This document shows, piece after piece, positions 62,503-64,000 of a stretch of 64,000 bases of DNA. Source of the DNA: an uncultured Aquimarina sp. (GTDB lineage Bacteria; Bacteroidota; Bacteroidia; Flavobacteriales; Flavobacteriaceae). Location of the stretch: assembly GCA_947500545.1 (NCBI GenBank), contig CANMSO010000004.1:62001-126000 (forward strand), given 5' to 3'. The first letter of the stretch is position 1. Each line of letters begins with the position of its first letter. The notes under the pieces are model-generated. The model saw only the letters and a list, made by a program, of their open reading frames with translations. It was not told the DNA's origin and made no database searches. The translations under genes and the position numbers were made by a program.

Positions 62503-63390
62503 TTAGAATACTGCTCTTAATCCTATATTAAAAGTTTCTCCTAGGCCAGTCGCTTCTCCTCTTACAAAATTTGTATAAAGTGTTTCAATATTCAGCTCTT
62601 TTGTAAGCTGATATTTGGCTCCTCCACCCAGGGCAGTAAAATTTTGATCAAAATCATTTCCCAAATCAATAAGTTGCGAATGCTGTGCTAATGCCAAAAC
62701 TGTAAATTTTGAACTAGGGAAGTAACTAAAGAATACTCCTGGAGTAAGTCTAAGACTATTGTTAGCAAAACTATCTTCTTCTTTTCCAAAATTGAGTTCA
62801 GAATTTAACTCTCCGAATACTTGAAATTTATTTCCTGTAAACGTATGATCATAGAAAAATCTATTTTGCCAGGTAAATCCATTTTGATCAAGGAATACTC
62901 CATTTTCAACCTCATTATCTACTAACGGAATAAAGAAAGAACTCTGGATAGAAAAGTTATTTACAGTTGCAAAGGGAACAAATTTTACCGAAGGTGCAAT
63001 AGATGTTAATCCTGATCTAGCAGTACTACTTTCTCCATCAAATTTAAATACATCTAGTGCATCACGGTCAGCCACCACATTAGATCTAAATTCTAAGATA
63101 GCACCAACATTCCATCGCTTATTATTCCCCACTCCCGTATAGGCTTCAAGTGTAGAAGTAAAAAATGTTTGCCTTGGGATATCACGTTTCTCGCCTCCTG
63201 GACCAAAAAGGTCTTCGGTTTCTGTATATAAGTTATTAAACCATTTAATATCAAATTGACCTTTACCAATTAATTTAGATGGCGTTAAAGTTTGAATTAC
63301 AGATCCTTGATCATCATCTTGATCTTGAGCAAATCCTATTGCAAGAACAAAAAAACCTAATACTGCTAATACTATTTTTTTAGTTTTCAT
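62503..63390 (-). CDS. Outer-membrane beta-barrel protein
   Basis: This barrel is 295 residues from the start at 63390 (MKTKKIVLAVLGFFVLAIGF); 63411 adds seven residues. A signal peptide (about 1-22) is followed by alternating strands such as WNVGAILEFRSNVV and FSIQSSFFIPLVD, ending with FNIGLRAVF, a typical C-terminal strand. It resembles MetA-pathway-type transporter barrels. Substrate unknown. It is cotranscribed with the GH113-like and Omp85-like genes. Confidence 0.75.
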   Translation of the reverse strand: MKTKKIVLAVLGFFVLAIGFAQDQDDDQGSVIQTLTPSKLIGKGQFDIKWFNNLYTETEDLFGPGGEKRDIPRQTFFTSTLEAYTGVGNNKRWNVGAILEFRSNVVADRDALDVFKFDGESSTARSGLTSIAPSVKFVPFATVNNFSIQSSFFIPLVDNEVENGVFLDQNGFTWQNRFFYDHTFTGNKFQVFGELNSELNFGKEEDSFANNSLRLTPGVFFSYFPSSKFTVLALAQHSQLIDLGNDFDQNFTALGGGAKYQLTKELNIETLYTNFVRGEATGLGETFNIGLRAVF

Positions 63391-63474
63391 TTTTGTGAGT
63401 TTTATTTGCATAAGTATCCCCTTAAAGCATTCTTTTATAAGCGTACCTATCCAATATTAATTAATGTTGAAAAA

Positions 63475-64000
63475 TTATTTGATTTGATTTAAGCTCCAAT
63501 TATATGGATAATAAGATACTTTGGCACCTGTTGGTATTTTCTCTTTTCTAAACTTGTTTACGAAGTCAATTTCGGATCCATTCCTGGTGAAATCTACTTT
63601 ATACCATTCAAAAATCTGAGACAATTGCACTTTTTTTCCTTTAACTTTTATAAAATTAGGATTGTTCAGAGATTTTGTTGTTTGGCCTTCTAATTGTTGC
63701 TCTAAAATAGCCGGTTTATACGCAGAAGCAATTATAGGAGGACATCCTAATCCAGCGCATACTAATACGAAATGAAAACGCGCTTCTCCTGGGAAGTTTT
63801 TACGAAGTATCTTATTTTCTAAGTCATTAAGTGTTGTTGTTTTTCCGCCCAAACTATAAGTAGTTTTATCAAAAAAACCTTTAATATTTGTTGGCGATTT
63901 AACAGGGTATTTATTTACCACACCTTTGATTACTGCAAGATTATACGCATTAATATAAAATGCCTGAAAAGTCTTAGGTTTACTCTTTGACACACTTATT
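63475..64000 (-). CDS. DUF547 protein, partial (cut by the window edge)
   Basis: This is the C-terminal ~175 residues of a fourth DUF547 protein; the frame stays open to the window end, so the true start is outside. YINAYNLAVIKGVVNKYPVK and LNDLENKILRK match the family, and FVLVCAGLGCPPIIA carries both Cys as C-x4-C. It is diverged from the three copies at 44-48 kb. It is first in the minus-strand envelope operon seen here. Confidence 0.85.
   Translation of the reverse strand, partial: ISVSKSKPKTFQAFYINAYNLAVIKGVVNKYPVKSPTNIKGFFDKTTYSLGGKTTTLNDLENKILRKNFPGEARFHFVLVCAGLGCPPIIASAYKPAILEQQLEGQTTKSLNNPNFIKVKGKKVQLSQIFEWYKVDFTRNGSEIDFVNKFRKEKIPTGAKVSYYPYNWSLNQIK

Noticed and set aside
1..64000. 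CRISPR array, tRNA, rRNA, insertion sequence or prophage
   Set aside because: No regularly spaced repeats, cloverleaf genes, transposases or phage structural genes were recognised on either strand.

Overview
The window is a low-GC chromosomal segment of a member of the Bacteroidota, most likely a marine Flavobacteriaceae (inference). The grounds are a SusC/SusD pair, a type IX secretion C-terminal signal, many Bacteroidota-type lipoproteins, TPR-AraC fusion regulators, LytTR/LytS signalling, the general absence of Shine-Dalgarno sequences, and a TAnnTTTG-type -7 element. No rRNA, tRNA, CRISPR array, phage or insertion sequence was recognised.

Layout. 1-1.5 kb: the 5' end of a group III truncated haemoglobin, then a cupin, a small membrane protein and a cysteine-containing Rrf2 regulator, all on the minus strand. 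This looks like a nitrosative-stress module. 1.5-7.3 kb: a TPR-AraC regulator, two unannotated 55-residue RiPP-like precursor peptides closed by a terminator, a secreted CARDB/T9SS protein, a DUF5648-like lipoprotein and a PAP2 phosphatase. 7.3-10.5 kb: one gene encoding glycerol kinase fused to glycerol-3-phosphate dehydrogenase. 10.8-27.8 kb: a seven-gene minus-strand operon, in transcription order susC, susD, three tandem ~1,100-residue FG-GAP/VCBS + ASPIC/UnbV lipoproteins, a vanadium-haloperoxidase-like PAP2 lipoprotein and a GyrI-like protein. A nested inverted repeat lies in the susC leader. 28-32.2 kb: a GH13 alpha-glucosidase and two LacI-family regulators with operator-like palindromes.

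32.4-48.7 kb: the organo-arsenic region. Six co-directional genes encode an AhpD-like protein, ArsS radical SAM enzyme, rhodanese, TIGR04282 transferase, purine nucleoside phosphorylase and ArsM. They are followed by a PiT phosphate-type permease and a Tat-signal aminotransferase. After a two-component system and an OYE-type flavoenzyme comes a second block: DUF547, sterol-desaturase-like membrane oxidase, DUF547 lipoprotein, DUF547 and the TIGR04283 transferase. Together they suggest a route from arsenite through methylated arsenic and an arseno-adenosyl intermediate to a glycosylated, possibly lipid-linked, arsenosugar.

48.7-57 kb: regulators and redox genes. These include two AraC proteins, a 3-hydroxyisobutyrate-dehydrogenase-like enzyme, an azoreductase, a TetR gene bracketed by two matching operators together with an alpha/beta hydrolase, a serine hydrolase and one frameshifted gene. 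57-60.2 kb: a cassette-like run of small minus-strand genes (two-TM protein, DinB, GNAT, SRPBCC, DUF1801-like) separated by inverted repeats. 60.2-64 kb: an envelope operon with an Omp85-like barrel, a GH113-like lipoprotein, an outer-membrane barrel and a fourth DUF547 protein cut by the window edge.
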